Positions 5,201 through 5,642 of a stretch of DNA of 5,642 bases are shown here, one piece after another. Source of the DNA: Deltaproteobacteria bacterium (GTDB taxonomy: Bacteria > Desulfobacterota > Desulfobulbia > Desulfobulbales > UBA5123). The stretch covers positions 1 through 5,642 of the forward strand of contig JAJYKH010000202.1 in assembly GCA_021788685.1 (NCBI GenBank), read 5' to 3'. Within the stretch, counting starts at the first letter, position 1; the number at the start of each line of letters is the position of its first letter. The notes beneath the pieces are model-generated. The model did no database searches. It saw nothing but the letters and a program-made list of their open reading frames with translations, and was not told where the DNA came from. The position numbers and the translations under genes are program-made.

Positions 5201-5642
5201 GTGCACAACGTCGCCACCATCCCCAACCTGCTCACCGGTTACCGCTTCGCGGTGGTGCCCGTGCTGCTCCTTTGCCTCCATCCCGGGGCCTCGGCACTCG
5301 TCAGCCTGCTCGCCTTCGCCCTCTTTCTCTCCGCGGCGCTCACCGACCTGGCCGACGGCTACATCGCTCGCAGGCAGCGGAGCGAATCCATCCTGGGTAA
5401 GCTGATGGACCCCTTGGCCGACAAGGTCCTGGTGGCGGTGGCCCTGGTCATGCTCATCCCCATGGAGCTGGTCCCCGCCTGGGTGAGCTTCCTGATCATC
5501 GCCCGGGAGCTGGCGATCACCGGGCTCAGGAGCCTGGCCGCCTCCTCGGGCATCGTGGTGGCGGCGAGCGGCCTGGGGAAGATCAAGAGTATTTCCCAAT
5601 ACACCGCCCTCTGCATCCTCATCTTTCCGCAGGAGCTCATGC
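5201..5642 (+). CDS. pgsA: CDP-diacylglycerol--glycerol-3-phosphate 3-phosphatidyltransferase, N-terminal part (3' end outside window)
   Basis: 147 codons of an integral membrane CDP-alcohol phosphatidyltransferase, open to the window edge. PgsA makes phosphatidylglycerophosphate from CDP-diacylglycerol and glycerol-3-phosphate. The family signature D-x2-DG-x2-AR-x8-G-x3-D-x3-D is complete: D49, D52, G53, A56, R57, G66, D70 and D74. The N-terminus TIPNLLTGYRF and the downstream ARELAITGLRSLAAS (about residues 108-122) and GLGKIKS are typical of PgsA rather than PssA or cardiolipin synthase. Hydrophobic stretches at about 16-47, 75-91 and 96-107 fit membrane helices. The only possible start after the in-frame TGA at 5195-5197 is GTG 5201, three bases after the transglycosylase stop; no clear Shine-Dalgarno is seen. 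The usual family length of about 180-190 implies some 35-45 residues are missing. Confidence 0.93.
   Translation, partial: MHNVATIPNLLTGYRFAVVPVLLLCLHPGASALVSLLAFALFLSAALTDLADGYIARRQRSESILGKLMDPLADKVLVAVALVMLIPMELVPAWVSFLIIARELAITGLRSLAASSGIVVAASGLGKIKSISQYTALCILIFPQELM

Noticed and set aside
4502..5599. Long minus-strand open frame of 365 codons
   Set aside because: Antisense to the transglycosylase and pgsA, both of which have clear motifs on the + strand; its own translation has no family signature.

Overview
The window is a GC-rich, single-strand bacterial gene cluster: every supportable gene is on the + strand and most neighbours overlap or nearly touch. Gene content and order (dapA, dapB, dapL, then folK and a TalC-type transaldolase) and the use of an LL-diaminopimelate aminotransferase suggest a deltaproteobacterial-type anaerobe, most likely Desulfuromonadales/Geobacter-like. 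That placement is inference from gene content, not a database match.

Layout: 1-265 is the 3' end of dapA. 266-420 is the only real intergenic gap (155 bases). It is less GC-rich than the genes and holds an inverted pair of heptad-repeat arms followed by a strong Shine-Dalgarno for dapB. 421-1233 is dapB, 1241-1996 a fumarylacetoacetate-hydrolase-family enzyme, 1993-3162 dapL, 3162-3668 folK, 3665-3916 a small membrane-anchored four-cysteine YHS/TRASH-like protein, 3913-4560 a small transaldolase, 4571-5197 an exported lytic transglycosylase with an N-terminal DUF4124-like segment, and 5201-5642 the start of pgsA, cut by the window edge.

How the genes fit together: DapA, DapB and DapL form the short diaminopimelate route (aspartate semialdehyde plus pyruvate to dihydrodipicolinate, to tetrahydrodipicolinate, to LL-DAP in one transamination), supplying lysine and peptidoglycan. 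The downstream genes cover folate (FolK), pentose phosphate metabolism (transaldolase), peptidoglycan cleavage (lytic transglycosylase) and phosphatidylglycerol synthesis (PgsA). Four successive junctions overlap by 1-4 bases, which suggests translational coupling. No clear promoter or intrinsic terminator is visible, so dapB to pgsA may be one transcript.

The window is mostly ordinary core metabolism and I see no convincing new defence or mobile system. The items most worth a second look are the inverted heptad-repeat element before dapB, the FAH-family enzyme placed between two DAP-pathway genes, the small four-cysteine membrane protein coupled to folK and the transaldolase, and a CxxC motif beside the catalytic glutamate of the lytic transglycosylase.
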